Assembly: GCA_002702655.1 (NCBI GenBank)
Contig: PABB01000072.1
Location: 96,179 to 160,178, forward strand
Origin: Planctomycetaceae bacterium
GTDB lineage: Bacteria; Planctomycetota; Planctomycetia; Pirellulales; Lacipirellulaceae
DNA length: 64,000 nucleotides
Direction of reading: 5' to 3'
In this document: one piece after another, positions 44,830 to 54,845 of the stretch
Position numbering within the stretch: position 1 is the stretch's first letter
Layout of the letters: each line of letters begins with the position of its first letter
Program-made: the position numbers and the translations under genes
Notes under the pieces: model-generated
Told to the model about the DNA's origin: nothing
The model's input: only the letters and a program-made list of their open reading frames with translations
The model's database searches: none

Positions 44830-45891
44830 TCAGGTCCGCCGGGTCCGGCGAGCCAGCGCCCCGGCGCCCAGCAGGCACGCGGCGATCACGTTGGCGGCCG
44901 GTTCGGGCACGCCCGCCGCCTCCAGGGCGTCGATGTTTTCGGTGTTGACCTTCAGCGTGCCGGCCACGTCGAACGCCGTGTCCCACACGTGTCCGCCGTG
45001 CTTCAGAAACTCAGCCGGCTGGCCAAAATCCCACACCCAGATTTCGCCGCCGTCGTACAGCGTCGTTCCCTCGGGCGTCACAATCGGCTCGATGCTAAAC
45101 ATGATCGAATCGCCAGGGCCGAATTCGCCGTCGAACGGGTTGAGCCCTGTGCCGACGTCGCGGACCATCAGTGCGTCAACGTCAATCTGGGGCGTCAAGG
45201 CCGTGTTGCCGATCGCGCCGGCAATCTCGCCGGCCGTGACATAGGGCAACAAGAATCCCGGCGCCAGCGTCTGCAGGGTATAGATCGAATTGCCGCCGGG
45301 CTCGTTCTCGAACGAGTAGAACCCAGCAGCCGGTCCGTCCTCGGGTCCCCACAGATCCACCGAATCGATATCGCGCAACACGCCGCCGGCGTGGGGGTGA
45401 TTGACGACCTGCGACCGCGTCGCGAAGGACTGTACCGCGCCTGTGGTCTGCTCCGCCGCGAGTGCAACGTCGGCGCCGAGCATCTGGTCGAAGCTTGTCG
45501 AAACAATCAAGGGCGCACGATTCTCGCGTGCGGCGTCAAACAAAACGTCACGGATCTGGCTTTGGGCGTCGACGTTGTATTGATCGGCGAACCCGCCGTA
45601 AATGGCCAAGAGCAGATCGTTCTGGGCGCCGCCCAGTCCATCGAACTGCCCAAGCTGCGAAGGCTGAGGTGAATGCGGCGACGGGACGTAGTCCATGTCC
45701 AGCGAATCGGTGAATTTCTTGCCCGGTACGCGATCAACCCTCGGGACGATATCCTGAGGCGACGCGGTGACCGGAGAAACCACCGGCGAGTAGATCTCGT
45801 TGGCGTCGACGCGAGACGCAAAGCACGAAAAAGCTGTGACACAGGCCATAGCGGCAAACAACGTGCGGCGAATGTTGATGCTGACGGTCAT
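44830..45891 (-). CDS. Secreted PEP-CTERM protein
   Basis: 353 residues from ATG 45891, which has GGAG six bases upstream and gives a proper signal peptide (MTVSINIRRTLFAAMACVTAFSCFA). The body is not recognised; it contains YGGFADQYNVDAQSQ, VVNHPHAGGVLRDIDSVDLWG and GGEIWVWDFGQPAEFLKHGGHVWDT. The C-terminus is VPEPAANVIAACLLGAGALARRTRRT. A cell-surface role is inferred from sorting only. Confidence 0.8.
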   Translation of the reverse strand: MTVSINIRRTLFAAMACVTAFSCFASRVDANEIYSPVVSPVTASPQDIVPRVDRVPGKKFTDSLDMDYVPSPHSPQPSQLGQFDGLGGAQNDLLLAIYGGFADQYNVDAQSQIRDVLFDAARENRAPLIVSTSFDQMLGADVALAAEQTTGAVQSFATRSQVVNHPHAGGVLRDIDSVDLWGPEDGPAAGFYSFENEPGGNSIYTLQTLAPGFLLPYVTAGEIAGAIGNTALTPQIDVDALMVRDVGTGLNPFDGEFGPGDSIMFSIEPIVTPEGTTLYDGGEIWVWDFGQPAEFLKHGGHVWDTAFDVAGTLKVNTENIDALEAAGVPEPAANVIAACLLGAGALARRTRRT

Positions 45892-46177
45892 GGTAGGCTC
45901 CGGTAGAGGCGGGGAGAGCAAATGGCGGGTGAGGAATCGGAGGGACTGGCGCTGTCGCGGTCGGGGCGGCGGACGACCGAGCGCCATTTGCCGGCAGGCA
46001 GAATCCAGGGACATGTTGCACCTCGCGTGAAAGCAGAAAGTCTGCGGCCGAGCCGGCCTTCACGAGGTCAATCAACAACCGCCCGCCCAGCAGGACATGG
46101 GCCAGCAGATTTTTTCTGATCGCGAGAACGCGATCGCAGGAGGACGTACGGCAGAAAGGGCCGCGGACCGCGCAGGC

Positions 46178-46768
46178 CTACTCGCTGAGACCGGCGTCAG
46201 GGGCGTCCCAAATCACGCGAATGCGAGCCAGTTTGCGCGACACCGATCGCTCGACGACGCCCAGACGCGCCGCAATCTCCGCGTTGCTGTAGCCTTCCAG
46301 CTTCATCAATGCGACTGCGCGCAGCTGCTCGTCCAGCAACGAGAGCAGGCGGTCCGTCTCCTCGGCGACCTCGGCGGCAAATTGGGGCGTTGGCTCCGCG
46401 CCGATCAGTTGGCCCATGTCTGGCACCGCTTCTTCGGCCGATGCCGTGCGTTTCTTGGCACGCTGCCGTTTGACCTGATTGATCGTTTTCCGCGCCGTGA
46501 TGGTAACCAACAACGGCCACAGTCCCGTCCGATCGCGCAACTGAGGAAACCGGCCAGCCTGTTGGGCCCGGAAGAAGCTGTCAAAGACGCTCACCACGAC
46601 GTCTTCCTCGTCAGCATCCCGTTGGGGAGCGCCGGTGAGCCGCGTCCGCGCCAACGCCGTCAACCGGGCAAAGTACCGATTCCACAACTGCTCTTGCGCC
46701 GTCGAGACGCCGGTCCCGTCAAGCTGGTGCAGCCACTGCGTCACCGATTCGTGCGATTGATTATCCAT
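46178..46768 (-). CDS. ECF-type sigma factor
   Basis: 196 residues from the ATG at 46768. It has the planctomycete ECF-type region 2 (ARTRLTGAPQRDADEEDVVVSVFDSFF), TGLWPLLVTITARKTINQVKRQRA, and the region 4 helix-turn-helix (LMKLEGYSNAEIAARLGVVERSVSRKLARIRVIW). It is divergent from a Ser/Thr kinase gene, a common arrangement in Planctomycetes. The intervening stretch (46769-46962) holds a TATAAT box for the kinase and a 7-bp inverted repeat (46856-46889). Confidence 0.9.
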   Translation of the reverse strand: MDNQSHESVTQWLHQLDGTGVSTAQEQLWNRYFARLTALARTRLTGAPQRDADEEDVVVSVFDSFFRAQQAGRFPQLRDRTGLWPLLVTITARKTINQVKRQRAKKRTASAEEAVPDMGQLIGAEPTPQFAAEVAEETDRLLSLLDEQLRAVALMKLEGYSNAEIAARLGVVERSVSRKLARIRVIWDAPDAGLSE

Positions 46769-46855
46769 CGACGACACAATTGATGATGCGGAGGGCGCGG
46801 GACGAACAACGTGCAATTGGGCAACTTCAGCGGCAGTCGGATATTCTAGCGGTTT

Positions 46856-46889
46856 GACTCCGCCGGGGGAGAAGTGTCCGCTCGGAGTC
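46856..46889. promoter_or_regulatory. Inverted repeat upstream of kinase gene
   Basis: GACTCCG (46856-46862) and CGGAGTC (46883-46889) are perfect inverted copies about 20 bases apart. They lie just upstream of the predicted -10 box at 46905 and could bind a dimeric regulator. Confidence 0.35.
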
Positions 46890-46904
46890 GATTTGAGATT
46901 GCTG

Positions 46905-46910
46905 TATAAT
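46905..46910 (+). promoter_or_regulatory. Consensus -10 box of the Ser/Thr kinase gene
   Basis: A perfect TATAAT 52 bases before the kinase ATG. No good -35 is seen at 17 bases, so activation or a weak promoter is likely. Confidence 0.4.
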
Positions 46911-46962
46911 CGGCGACACCGGGCAAATCTGCAACGAAGTCTCCTGCACGACGCCGCACGCC

Positions 46963-49170
46963 ATGCCTGCAGAATCCCCCAGAGAGTCGCTTTCGCCCGA
47001 GCAGATGGAGGCGATTGACGCGATCTGCGATCGCTTTGAGCAGCAATGGCAGACCGGCATGCCGTCGCTGGAGGACTTTCTTTCCGAGGGCCCCCAGGAT
47101 TGTCGGGACCGATTGCTATGCGAACTCGCGGGGATCGAGTTGCAGTATCGCCGCCGGGACGGCGCCGCGTCGATCAACGAGCTGACAGCGGCGCATCCGG
47201 GCCTCGCTGACGAATTGCGGCGTTTCGCCCACCTGATCGACAGCAGTGAGGAGGTGACGGCCGCTGTCGGTCGGGTCAGCGACGTGGTTCTAGCGACAGT
47301 TCGCCAGCCCCAAGGGCTTCATATTCGGTGCCCGCATTGTGCCAGCCCCGTGGAACTGCTCGCCGATACGCCGGACGAAGATGTGACCTGCCGGGCGTGT
47401 GGCAGCACGTTTTGCCTGGTTGAAAGGGCAGGTGCGGAGTCGACTGCTTCAACGCTCAAATCGATCGGGCGTTTCGAGTTACTATCACGACTCGGCGTGG
47501 GAGGATTTGGGACGGTCTGGAAAGCGCGTGACTCGGACCTGGATCGCAAGATCGCTTTGAAGATCCCCCGCCGGGGCCAGTTGGCCGGCGAGGAGATCGA
47601 CTTTTTCTTCCGCGAAGCGCGCGCCGCAGCCCAGCTGCGTCATCCGCACATTGTGCCTGTCTTCGAGATCGGCCGCGCTGACGACACGGTCTTCATCGTC
47701 AGCGAGTTTGTCGAAGGCGTGACGCTGGCCGACTGGCTGAAGGATGTTAAACCAAGCGTCCATGAAGCGGCGGAACTCTGCGCTATCGTGGCCGATGCAT
47801 TGGATCACGCCCATCAGCAGGGCGTCGTGCATCGTGATCTCAAACCGTCGAACATCATGATCGACCCGGCAGGAACGCCGCGGATCATGGATTTTGGCCT
47901 CGCCAAGCGGGAATCGGGCGAAGTGACCATGACGTGCGACGGGCAGATCCTGGGAACCGCCGCGTACATGTCGCCGGAGCAAGCCGCCGGCCGCGCCCAC
48001 TGGATCGATCGGCGGGCGGACGTGTACTCGCTGGGCGTCATCATGTACCAACTGGCGACCGGCGAGCTGCCGTATCGCGGCAACATGGAAGTGCAACTCG
48101 CCAGCAAGCTGTTCGACGACGCTCCCGATCCTCGGCGACTCAATCGCCACATTCCGGCGGACTATGCCACGATCTGCTTGAAGTGTCTGGAGCGCGACCC
48201 CAACCGCCGCTACGCCGGCGCCGACGCCCTGGCCGCCGAGCTGCGTCGTTTCCTGGCGGGCGAGCCCATCGTGGCCCGGCCTCTGTCTCGCCTGGCGCGG
48301 CTCGCAAGATGGACGCGCCGCAAACCGACGCTGGCCGCCGTCGCGGCGTTGACTGCGATTCTGGCAGTGGGAGGCCCCGTCGCCGCCATTGTGATCAACG
48401 GACAACGTCGTCAACTCGACGCCAATGTCCATGAACTCGACCAGCTCGTCATCCAGGAGCAGCAAGCCTTGGCGAATCTGCGTCGCGACAATGCCACGCT
48501 GAAAGAGAAGCTCGCTGAAAGCGCCGGCAGCGCGAAGTCTCAAGTCCGGCGGGAGCTGGCCAATTGGCGACAGGCGCTCATCACGGATATTCTGCGTGAA
48601 CACTACGACGACCAAGCCGGCGGAGTTGGCGGCTCCGACCTCAACGACGTCGATCGCGCTCGATTGCATCTCGCGCTGGGCATGCTCTTGGAGCAAACCA
48701 AGCGCCAGCCGGATGCACTGCAGCATTTCTCGGCCGCTCGGGAGCACTTGCGACTGGCACTCAGGCAGACCCCGGAAGATCTGCGGCTCGCAACGGCTTT
48801 AGCCGACTGCTGCCACCGCGTGGCGCAACTGCAGGCAGCCGCCGGTGACGCCGACGCCGCGGCCGATGCCTTCCGCGAAACGCGGCAAACGCGGGAACAG
48901 ATTGCCGAGCAACGGGGTGATGCCGCGGCGCAGTTGCAACTCCTGGCATCGCAAGTTGAGGAGGGGCCTGCAGGCGCCTCAAGCACCATCGACACCGCGT
49001 CCCAAAACCTGCAGCGACAGCGGCAATTGGCACGGGCCGTCGTCGCCAACTGGCCCAATGATGCTGCCGATCTTTACGAGGCAGCCTGCCAGCTCACGCG
49101 GCAAATCCCCATCCTGAATCGTTCCCTACCGGCAGAAGAGGCAAACGCTCCGAACACGACGGTCAATTGA
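46963..49170 (+). CDS. Membrane-anchored Ser/Thr protein kinase with zinc ribbon
   Basis: 735 residues. A helical N-terminal part (1-110), then a zinc-ribbon-like pair of Cys pairs (CPHC and CRAC, about 126-147), then a complete kinase domain (about 168-425): GVGGFGTVWKA, VAxK-like IALKIP, VVHRDLKPSNIMI and IMDFGLAKRE. A membrane helix (PTLAAVAALTAILAVGGPVAAIVI, about 460-483) separates it from a coiled coil (about 490-545) and a TPR-like helical tail (about 570-690). The arrangement is typical of planctomycete PknB-type kinases, with the ECF gene divergent. Substrates unknown. Confidence 0.92.
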   Translation: MPAESPRESLSPEQMEAIDAICDRFEQQWQTGMPSLEDFLSEGPQDCRDRLLCELAGIELQYRRRDGAASINELTAAHPGLADELRRFAHLIDSSEEVTAAVGRVSDVVLATVRQPQGLHIRCPHCASPVELLADTPDEDVTCRACGSTFCLVERAGAESTASTLKSIGRFELLSRLGVGGFGTVWKARDSDLDRKIALKIPRRGQLAGEEIDFFFREARAAAQLRHPHIVPVFEIGRADDTVFIVSEFVEGVTLADWLKDVKPSVHEAAELCAIVADALDHAHQQGVVHRDLKPSNIMIDPAGTPRIMDFGLAKRESGEVTMTCDGQILGTAAYMSPEQAAGRAHWIDRRADVYSLGVIMYQLATGELPYRGNMEVQLASKLFDDAPDPRRLNRHIPADYATICLKCLERDPNRRYAGADALAAELRRFLAGEPIVARPLSRLARLARWTRRKPTLAAVAALTAILAVGGPVAAIVINGQRRQLDANVHELDQLVIQEQQALANLRRDNATLKEKLAESAGSAKSQVRRELANWRQALITDILREHYDDQAGGVGGSDLNDVDRARLHLALGMLLEQTKRQPDALQHFSAAREHLRLALRQTPEDLRLATALADCCHRVAQLQAAAGDADAAADAFRETRQTREQIAEQRGDAAAQLQLLASQVEEGPAGASSTIDTASQNLQRQRQLARAVVANWPNDAADLYEAACQLTRQIPILNRSLPAEEANAPNTTVN

Positions 49171-50125
49171 GCGGCGTGTCCGATTCCCCGCCCGCCCGCG
49201 TCGCCAGGGCCCGATAGACATTCAGGTCGATGTCATCGTCTAGAAATTGGACGCTGCCATCGGCCAGCGAAAAGAACGCGCCGCCGGGGTGTCCGCCGCC
49301 GAACGCCAGTTCATTGCCAAGCACTTTTCGCAACTCAGGCGGAGCCGTAGGATCACGCACGTAGTACAAGCGGCGGCTTTCTAAGACGTTAATTGGCCAC
49401 ACGACATGCTTGGCCGCAGCGACATGCACGCTGCGCGGTTCGGGGGATCCGCCCTGCGCGTACCATACGGCGCCCAGCGTCCACGGCTCGTTGGTGTCGT
49501 AGACGGTTCGCTCGCCGATGGCGAGCGTGTGCGACGTGCCGTCGGTCACGTCGTCCATGCCGACCGCACTGCGGAGATAGAGCACTCCGTCGGTCGCGAC
49601 CACGCCGAACGCCTTCTCCTCCAGCGGCCACTCTTTGCGCACCTCGCCGGCGCCGGCGACGCCCACGTAGTTGGCCATCTCAAGGTCGCCCGTATCAGCG
49701 CTGGGTGGATCGGCCGATGGACAGAAGAATTCAGACACGACTCGATCGCTGCTGTGGCGCAAGGCGCCGCCCTGATCGTCGGGGGATATTTCGTCGTAAA
49801 GGGGTCGCTGCTCGATATACGGCAAAATCAGCACGTGCCAGCCGATACTCTTCTTGCCCGACTGCGCATGCATCCGCGCGCCGGGCGGGAGCTGTTTGTG
49901 AGCCGCGTGGTAGCTTTGCAGCGCCAAGCCGAGTTGCTTAAGGTTGTTTCGGCAAACAGTCTGGCGGGCGGCTTCGCGTGCTGCCTGAATGGCCGGCAGC
50001 AGCAGCGCTGCCATCACGCCGACGATCGCCATAACCACCAGCAACTCCACCAGCGTAAACGCCCGGCCCACGGCAGCGGCCGAACCGGACGCGCTCTCGT
50101 TGATGGACAGACGGTCGCTGCGCAT
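49163..50125 (-). CDS. DUF1559 pseudopilin-like protein
   Basis: 320 residues. Leader of about 20 residues, [38 protein letters not shown], and the C-terminal GGGHPGGAFFSLADGSVQFLDDDID typical of DUF1559. The ATG at 50125 overlaps the TGA of the upstream PEP-CTERM gene (TGATG), so start choice is strongly supported and expression is coupled. Its 3' end overlaps the last bases of the convergent kinase gene by 8. Confidence 0.9.
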   Translation of the reverse strand: MRSDRLSINESASGSAAAVGRAFTLVELLVVMAIVGVMAALLLPAIQAAREAARQTVCRNNLKQLGLALQSYHAAHKQLPPGARMHAQSGKKSIGWHVLILPYIEQRPLYDEISPDDQGGALRHSSDRVVSEFFCPSADPPSADTGDLEMANYVGVAGAGEVRKEWPLEEKAFGVVATDGVLYLRSAVGMDDVTDGTSHTLAIGERTVYDTNEPWTLGAVWYAQGGSPEPRSVHVAAAKHVVWPINVLESRRLYYVRDPTAPPELRKVLGNELAFGGGHPGGAFFSLADGSVQFLDDDIDLNVYRALATRAGGESDTPLN

Positions 50126-51426
50126 CAAGGACACCGGGGGATTCTCTTTGCCTTGACGATCACGACTGCCAGAGCCGTCAGGCTGCCAAGAACCCATGCC
50201 GACGGCTCGGGAACAGCTGTCAGAACACGCGTGATGGCAGACAGCGCGGCAGCGGAGCTGCTGCCGGAAGCCTCGACGGCCTGGAGAAACAGCGGGATGT
50301 CAGCAAATGTATTGGCGCCATCCAGGTCCATGTCCGCCATGAACGCATCGGCGACAAAACCGTTCAGGTAGTAGTCGAAGAAATACGAATCCTCGTCGCG
50401 GATGGCGTAGGCGAATAGTTCCGCGTCCTTCTCGTCGACGACCCCGTCTCCATTCATGTTCCCTCGCAACTGGGAGTAAGCCAGCATTCCATTGCTGAGA
50501 AAATCGCCAAACTGCGGGATCCACGAACCTTCGCCAATACTCGATCCGACGATGTTATCAAACGTGCCGAACACCTTGCTAGCGGAGTAGATCTCGAACA
50601 CCTCCCCCTCGTCGGGCGTAGCGCCAGCCAAGGCCGACAGATCGAGCGTGCCGCCCAACGTCAGCGCGCCCGACACCTGCAGGTTGTCGGTGACGTTTCC
50701 GCGCGTCGTCGAAGCAAACTGAATGGCCAGCGAGGCATCTGTCCGCAGCCGCAGATTCCCGTCAATACTCAGCTCGCCAATCCCCGAGCCGATTCCCAAC
50801 GTCGCTCCCAGGGCGCCGCCGTCGCCAATGGTCACATTTGCGCCAACAGCGCCCACGGCGTCAAACAAACCGCCATTGACCGCCACCTGGGGCACAATGA
50901 GGGCGGAGTTGTCGAACGTAACAACGCCATTGTGTTGGACAAACTCGTCGGTCAGTTGGACCAAGCCAAGCGGATTCAGCGTCACGTTTCCGGACGTCAG
51001 GACTCGACTCGCCGAGAGCTGGCTCGGCGCCTGGCCGCCGCTAACGCGTAGGTCGCCTCCGCTGGCGACTGTCACGTCGGTGGCGACCTGGAGTATCGCC
51101 GGGGAAGTCAGCCCCTGCATGCTCAAGCTGCCAGGGACCCCGGGCAATCCGACCTCGACCGCTAACACGGGCGGGACTGTCACCCCTGTGATCGTCGCCG
51201 TGCCATTGATAATCGTCGCCACATCGTCGACGCCGGGGACGTTATTGCCCTGCCAATTGGCCGGCTCGATCCACTCTGAGTTGACGCCGCCGCCGTCCCA
51301 GACGATCGCCTCCGCGCGATGCACGCTGTACGCGGCAGCCAGGATTGCCAGTGCCATCACGACGACGCCTTGTTGACGCCCGAGCACAGGACTCGGCACA
51401 AACGGCGGTTTTCGGCGCATCTTCAT
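50125..51426 (-). CDS. Secreted PEP-CTERM protein with dockerin-like cassette
   Basis: 433 residues from ATG 51426 (an ATG two codons later or a GTG four codons earlier are possible). Signal peptide, a beta-helix adhesin-like body (VWDGGGVNSEWIEPANWQG, repeated Gly-Asn-rich strands; about 35-330), a dockerin-like cassette (NMNGDGVVDEKDAELFAY and DMDLDGANTFADIPLFLQ, about 325-375) and the end VPEPSAWVLGSLTALAVVIVKAKRIP. Its stop overlaps the DUF1559 start. Confidence 0.82.
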   Translation of the reverse strand: MKMRRKPPFVPSPVLGRQQGVVVMALAILAAAYSVHRAEAIVWDGGGVNSEWIEPANWQGNNVPGVDDVATIINGTATITGVTVPPVLAVEVGLPGVPGSLSMQGLTSPAILQVATDVTVASGGDLRVSGGQAPSQLSASRVLTSGNVTLNPLGLVQLTDEFVQHNGVVTFDNSALIVPQVAVNGGLFDAVGAVGANVTIGDGGALGATLGIGSGIGELSIDGNLRLRTDASLAIQFASTTRGNVTDNLQVSGALTLGGTLDLSALAGATPDEGEVFEIYSASKVFGTFDNIVGSSIGEGSWIPQFGDFLSNGMLAYSQLRGNMNGDGVVDEKDAELFAYAIRDEDSYFFDYYLNGFVADAFMADMDLDGANTFADIPLFLQAVEASGSSSAAALSAITRVLTAVPEPSAWVLGSLTALAVVIVKAKRIPRCP

Positions 51427-51727
51427 CGCGGACAGCACGTTGCAGCAATCGGAGGAGACGATCGGCCCCGCCCCACGCGAGACCGCCTCAAGGGGTAGAT
51501 CAACAGGGCTGCGGCTCGCCTGACGCCAATTCTACTGAAAACCGCGAACAATCCCAACAATCCGGCCTGTTTGTCGGTACCGGCGCCATGCAGCAACTGA
51601 ATTGCCATTTGGCTGGCAGGCGCTACAAGGCAATTTGTCGACGGGCCGACAATTCCGCGATATTCTGTCATCTAGCCCACCGCAGGTCAGGGCCGCCGCT
51701 CGTCTCGCCCGCCCCCAGAGCCAACAC
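51427..51727. other. Divergent intergenic region
   Basis: About 300 bases between divergent secreted-protein genes. No gene is supported; promoters for both directions are expected. Nothing else stands out. Confidence 0.4.
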
Positions 51728-53350
51728 GTGCGTTCTCGCCTCCCACAGCTCTTGCCGTGTCAACGAGGAGCGCTCGCGATCCTGCTTCTTTTTTCGTGGT
51801 TTCCCGCCAGCGGCGCTCAGTCGTACACCACTGTCCATTTCTGGCTCTCCACCGTCGACTCGGGGCCCGAAACGCCAACGCTGTTCGTACTCCCCAGCGC
51901 GAGCGGCGAAATCAGCGTTTGGGGACGACCGGCATTTGGATATCGCCTGGACGCTTTTTCGCTTGATCTGGTCGCCGACACGACGGGCGTCATCCAGTTC
52001 GATTCCGTCACGGTCAACAACCCCCAGTTGCAGGCCACTCCGCTATTGTTGCGGCATCAGGTTGTGTTCGACTCCGGTAGCGGCTTATTCCCCGCGGCGA
52101 ACTCGATCACTGACTTTCTCGGCTTCTCATTTCTCGACGGCGGAGTCGGCCTAAGCAATGGCGCCGGTATCGGTCCGCTTTGCGGCCTCGACCCTGATTG
52201 TTCAACCGATTCGGGGGCCGACACCTGGCAGCTGGCCACGGCGACGTTTACCGCCGGACCGTCGTTCGGATCGACCGAGTTGTACCTACAGATCGGCGAG
52301 CATGGCCTGTGGCAATCGCCTGACGACGCGGTCGCCCTCGATGATCCCACGGACACCAGTGCAGTTTTCGGCCTGCTGGGGGATACGGTGAATCACTGGT
52401 CTGTGCCAAGCGTCGGAGGCACAGACCACCGGCATGCCCATCAAGGAGCCGCGGATGCGGTCATCGTCATTGCCGATGCCGATTTCGACGAGAGCGGTCG
52501 CGTCGAAGGCGCCGACCTGCTCGCCTGGCAGGCGGGCTACGGCACGGGGACGAGCCACGCTGATGGCGACGCCGACGACGACGGGGATGTCGACGGCACG
52601 GATCGCTTGGCTTGGCGACAACAGTACGGTCTGCTTGCAGCCGCCACGCCGATGGGCGCCAACGTGCCGGAACCCTCTGGCCTCGCCGCAATTGCCCTCG
52701 GCATCGCAATTGGCGGGGCAGGGGGCGTTCGTGCCAGAAACATGGCGTGGAGAGGACCCGAGGCCGGGAGGCGTCACGCAGGTGTGTTGCCGACGGCCCG
52801 AAGAGTCCCGACGCTCGGCAGAAAGATGGCGCCCAAATGTCGCTCGAACTGGTCAATCCGCGGCGGGACTGGCAGAGTCCTCGGAGCGAGGTCGCTTCGG
52901 CATACGACCAACAGGCCGCACGCCGCTGCCCTTGCGCTTTGTCAGCGTATCACCCAACTCTGCACGATATTTTTCCGCCTCGGCAGCGAGTTGCGCCACG
53001 ATGTCCGGGTGGCGGTCGCTCACGTCCGTCGACTCGCTTGGGTCGCTGTCCAGATCAAACAGGGCTGGGCCGATCTCCGCATGGTCGTACGGAATCGGCA
53101 ACCCGTCATTCCGCCCTACGCGCCCATCAAGCGTGCGATAACGGTGTGTGAAGTGCAGCTTCCAGCGCTCATTGCGAATCGCCTGCAACTGGTTGTTCTC
53201 GTAGTAGTAGCAGTACGAGTGATGCGGCGTCGTTGCGTCCGGATCGCCAAAGATCAGTGGGCGAATGTCCTTCCCGTCAATCACGACCTGCGGAAGATCT
53301 GCTCCGATGAGCGCGGCGAACGTGGGCAGCAAGTCAATCGTCGCCGCTAG
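51728..53350 (+). CDS. Secreted PEP-CTERM protein with unusual antisense 3' extension
   Basis: 540 residues from the GTG at 51728, chosen because it gives a compact signal peptide (about 33 residues ending FSWFPASGA). Body with a [19 protein letters not shown] beta region, then dockerin-like loops ([34 protein letters not shown]) and [27 protein letters not shown], which looks like a full PEP-CTERM sorting signal ending near base 52740. The frame does not stop there but runs 610 bases further, of which 52853-53350 is antisense to the end of the sulfatase gene. The extension looks like shadow sequence (Arg/Val rich), so a lost stop codon is likely. Confidence 0.65.
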   Translation: MRSRLPQLLPCQRGALAILLLFSWFPASGAQSYTTVHFWLSTVDSGPETPTLFVLPSASGEISVWGRPAFGYRLDAFSLDLVADTTGVIQFDSVTVNNPQLQATPLLLRHQVVFDSGSGLFPAANSITDFLGFSFLDGGVGLSNGAGIGPLCGLDPDCSTDSGADTWQLATATFTAGPSFGSTELYLQIGEHGLWQSPDDAVALDDPTDTSAVFGLLGDTVNHWSVPSVGGTDHRHAHQGAADAVIVIADADFDESGRVEGADLLAWQAGYGTGTSHADGDADDDGDVDGTDRLAWRQQYGLLAAATPMGANVPEPSGLAAIALGIAIGGAGGVRARNMAWRGPEAGRRHAGVLPTARRVPTLGRKMAPKCRSNWSIRGGTGRVLGARSLRHTTNRPHAAALALCQRITQLCTIFFRLGSELRHDVRVAVAHVRRLAWVAVQIKQGWADLRMVVRNRQPVIPPYAPIKRAITVCEVQLPALIANRLQLVVLVVVAVRVMRRRCVRIAKDQWANVLPVNHDLRKICSDERGERGQQVNRRR

Positions 53351-54370
53351 TGCGTCGCAGCTTGTGCCAGCAGGAATACGGTCCGGCCACCGCATGATTG
53401 CGGGCACGCGGAACCCGCCCTCAAACGACGTGCCTTTCCCTTCGCGCAGGGGGAGCGCAACGCCCGAGTGCGTGCCGTAGCTTAGCCACGGTCCGTTGTC
53501 GGACGTGAATACAACCAACGTGCGATCATCGATGTCTGCCGCTCGCAATGCCTGCAGAATTTGCCCGACGGACCAGTCGATCTCCTGGACCACGTCCCCG
53601 AACAGTCCGGCGCCGCTCTTGCCGTCGAAAGCCTCCGAGGCATGCAGCGGCACGTGCACCATGCTGTGCGCGAGGTACAGAAAAAACGGCTCGTCCTGGT
53701 GACGCTGGATGAAGTCGACCGCGTGTTCGGTGTATTGTTTCGTCAGTTGCCTTTGATCCTCGCTTGTCACTTCGGAATCAACGATTTCCATCCCGCTGAA
53801 CAGAGGCAGCGGCGGATAGACCTTGAAACGCTCCTCCATCGGGCGATTGAGCAGATCCGGATGGAACGGCCACATATCATTCGAGTAGGGCAGGCCGAAG
53901 TACTCGTCGAACCCCTGTTGGGTCGGCAGAAACGGCGGCAAGTGCCCCAGGTGCCACTTGCCAAAACAGGCAGTCGCGTACCCGCGGCTGCGACAGACCT
54001 CTGCGAGCGTGATCTCGTCAGGATTCAGGCCCACCCGCGCGTTGGGGCCGAACGCACCATGAATCCCAAGTCGTGCGTGGTAGCAGCCCGTGAGCAATGC
54101 CGCCCGGGACGCTGAACACACTGCCGATGAGACCTGAAAGTCCGTGAAGCTGCGTCCCTCGGCCGCCAACTGGGAGATACTGGGAGTCGCGTAGGCAGGA
54201 CTGCCAAAAGGCGGTACATCCGCGTAGCCCATATCATCAATGAAGATCACGACCAGATTCGGAGACTCGCTGGCGGCGACATTTTGATCGTCCAAAAGGA
54301 CCAACAGCCACGCTCCCGCTGCAAGCAGCGTCCATGCCAACCGATGAGCATATTTTCGTGAGTCGTTCAT
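52853..54370 (-). CDS. Type I sulfatase
   Basis: 505 residues with a signal peptide. The formylglycine motif is CSASR in [15 protein letters not shown], the accepted Pro-to-Ala variant of C-x-P/A-x-R. Other landmarks are [14 protein letters not shown] (metal-binding Asp pair), [18 protein letters not shown] and VFTSDNGPW. The family needs an anaerobic or oxygen-dependent formylglycine generator encoded elsewhere. It is divergent from the GH106-like rhamnosidase, which suggests action on a sulfated rhamnose-containing glycan. The 3' end overlaps antisense to the PEP-CTERM gene. Confidence 0.93.
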   Translation of the reverse strand: MNDSRKYAHRLAWTLLAAGAWLLVLLDDQNVAASESPNLVVIFIDDMGYADVPPFGSPAYATPSISQLAAEGRSFTDFQVSSAVCSASRAALLTGCYHARLGIHGAFGPNARVGLNPDEITLAEVCRSRGYATACFGKWHLGHLPPFLPTQQGFDEYFGLPYSNDMWPFHPDLLNRPMEERFKVYPPLPLFSGMEIVDSEVTSEDQRQLTKQYTEHAVDFIQRHQDEPFFLYLAHSMVHVPLHASEAFDGKSGAGLFGDVVQEIDWSVGQILQALRAADIDDRTLVVFTSDNGPWLSYGTHSGVALPLREGKGTSFEGGFRVPAIMRWPDRIPAGTSCDALAATIDLLPTFAALIGADLPQVVIDGKDIRPLIFGDPDATTPHHSYCYYYENNQLQAIRNERWKLHFTHRYRTLDGRVGRNDGLPIPYDHAEIGPALFDLDSDPSESTDVSDRHPDIVAQLAAEAEKYRAELGDTLTKRKGSGVRPVGRMPKRPRSEDSASPAAD

Positions 54371-54845
54371 TCCGCCCCCAAAGAGCCTGCAAAAACAAGT
54401 GAGTCCACGCGGGGTTTCCGCAGCCTTCGTTCACGCTATCAGAACGATTGCCACAGCACGCCAGAAGTTGCCGCCTTGCCCAACTTCGCGGTGGGCAGGG
54501 ATTTGCTTGCCGAGTCCCTAGGCCTGCGACCTGCGATCGCGAGACAACGTGCCTGTGTGGCGCGACTCGATCGCTGCTGCACTGAATCTTTTGGCTGTGG
54601 CAAATTCCTGGCAATTCACACAAAATCTATCATGGTTACAGGCACAGGGAAATCGGCGCGGTCAAACACGTGATTCCCCGCCATACTGATGGTTATCCGT
54701 TGCGCCGCGTGCGTGACAGCCCGTCCGATTGGCATTTGCTCACCTCATTCAACGCTCTCTCTGTCAACGCCCCGCTCGGGACGCGTCGTGGTTCGCACCA
54801 CTCTCGGCGACGGAAGAAACACCCAAGAAGGTCACGGACTCGTAT
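54371..54845. other. Divergent promoter region of sulfatase and GH106-like gene
   Basis: 475 bases with no supported gene. Both flanking genes should be expressed from here. No obvious shared operator was found. Confidence 0.4.

Noticed and set aside
47485-48747. 420-codon minus-strand frame opposite the kinase
   Set aside because: Shadow of the kinase gene, which has full kinase motifs on the other strand.
13875-53350. Possible exosortase or cohesin gene accompanying the PEP-CTERM and dockerin-like proteins
   Set aside because: None of the membrane proteins here has the exosortase Cys/Arg/His pattern and no cohesin-like partner is recognisable; they must be encoded elsewhere.
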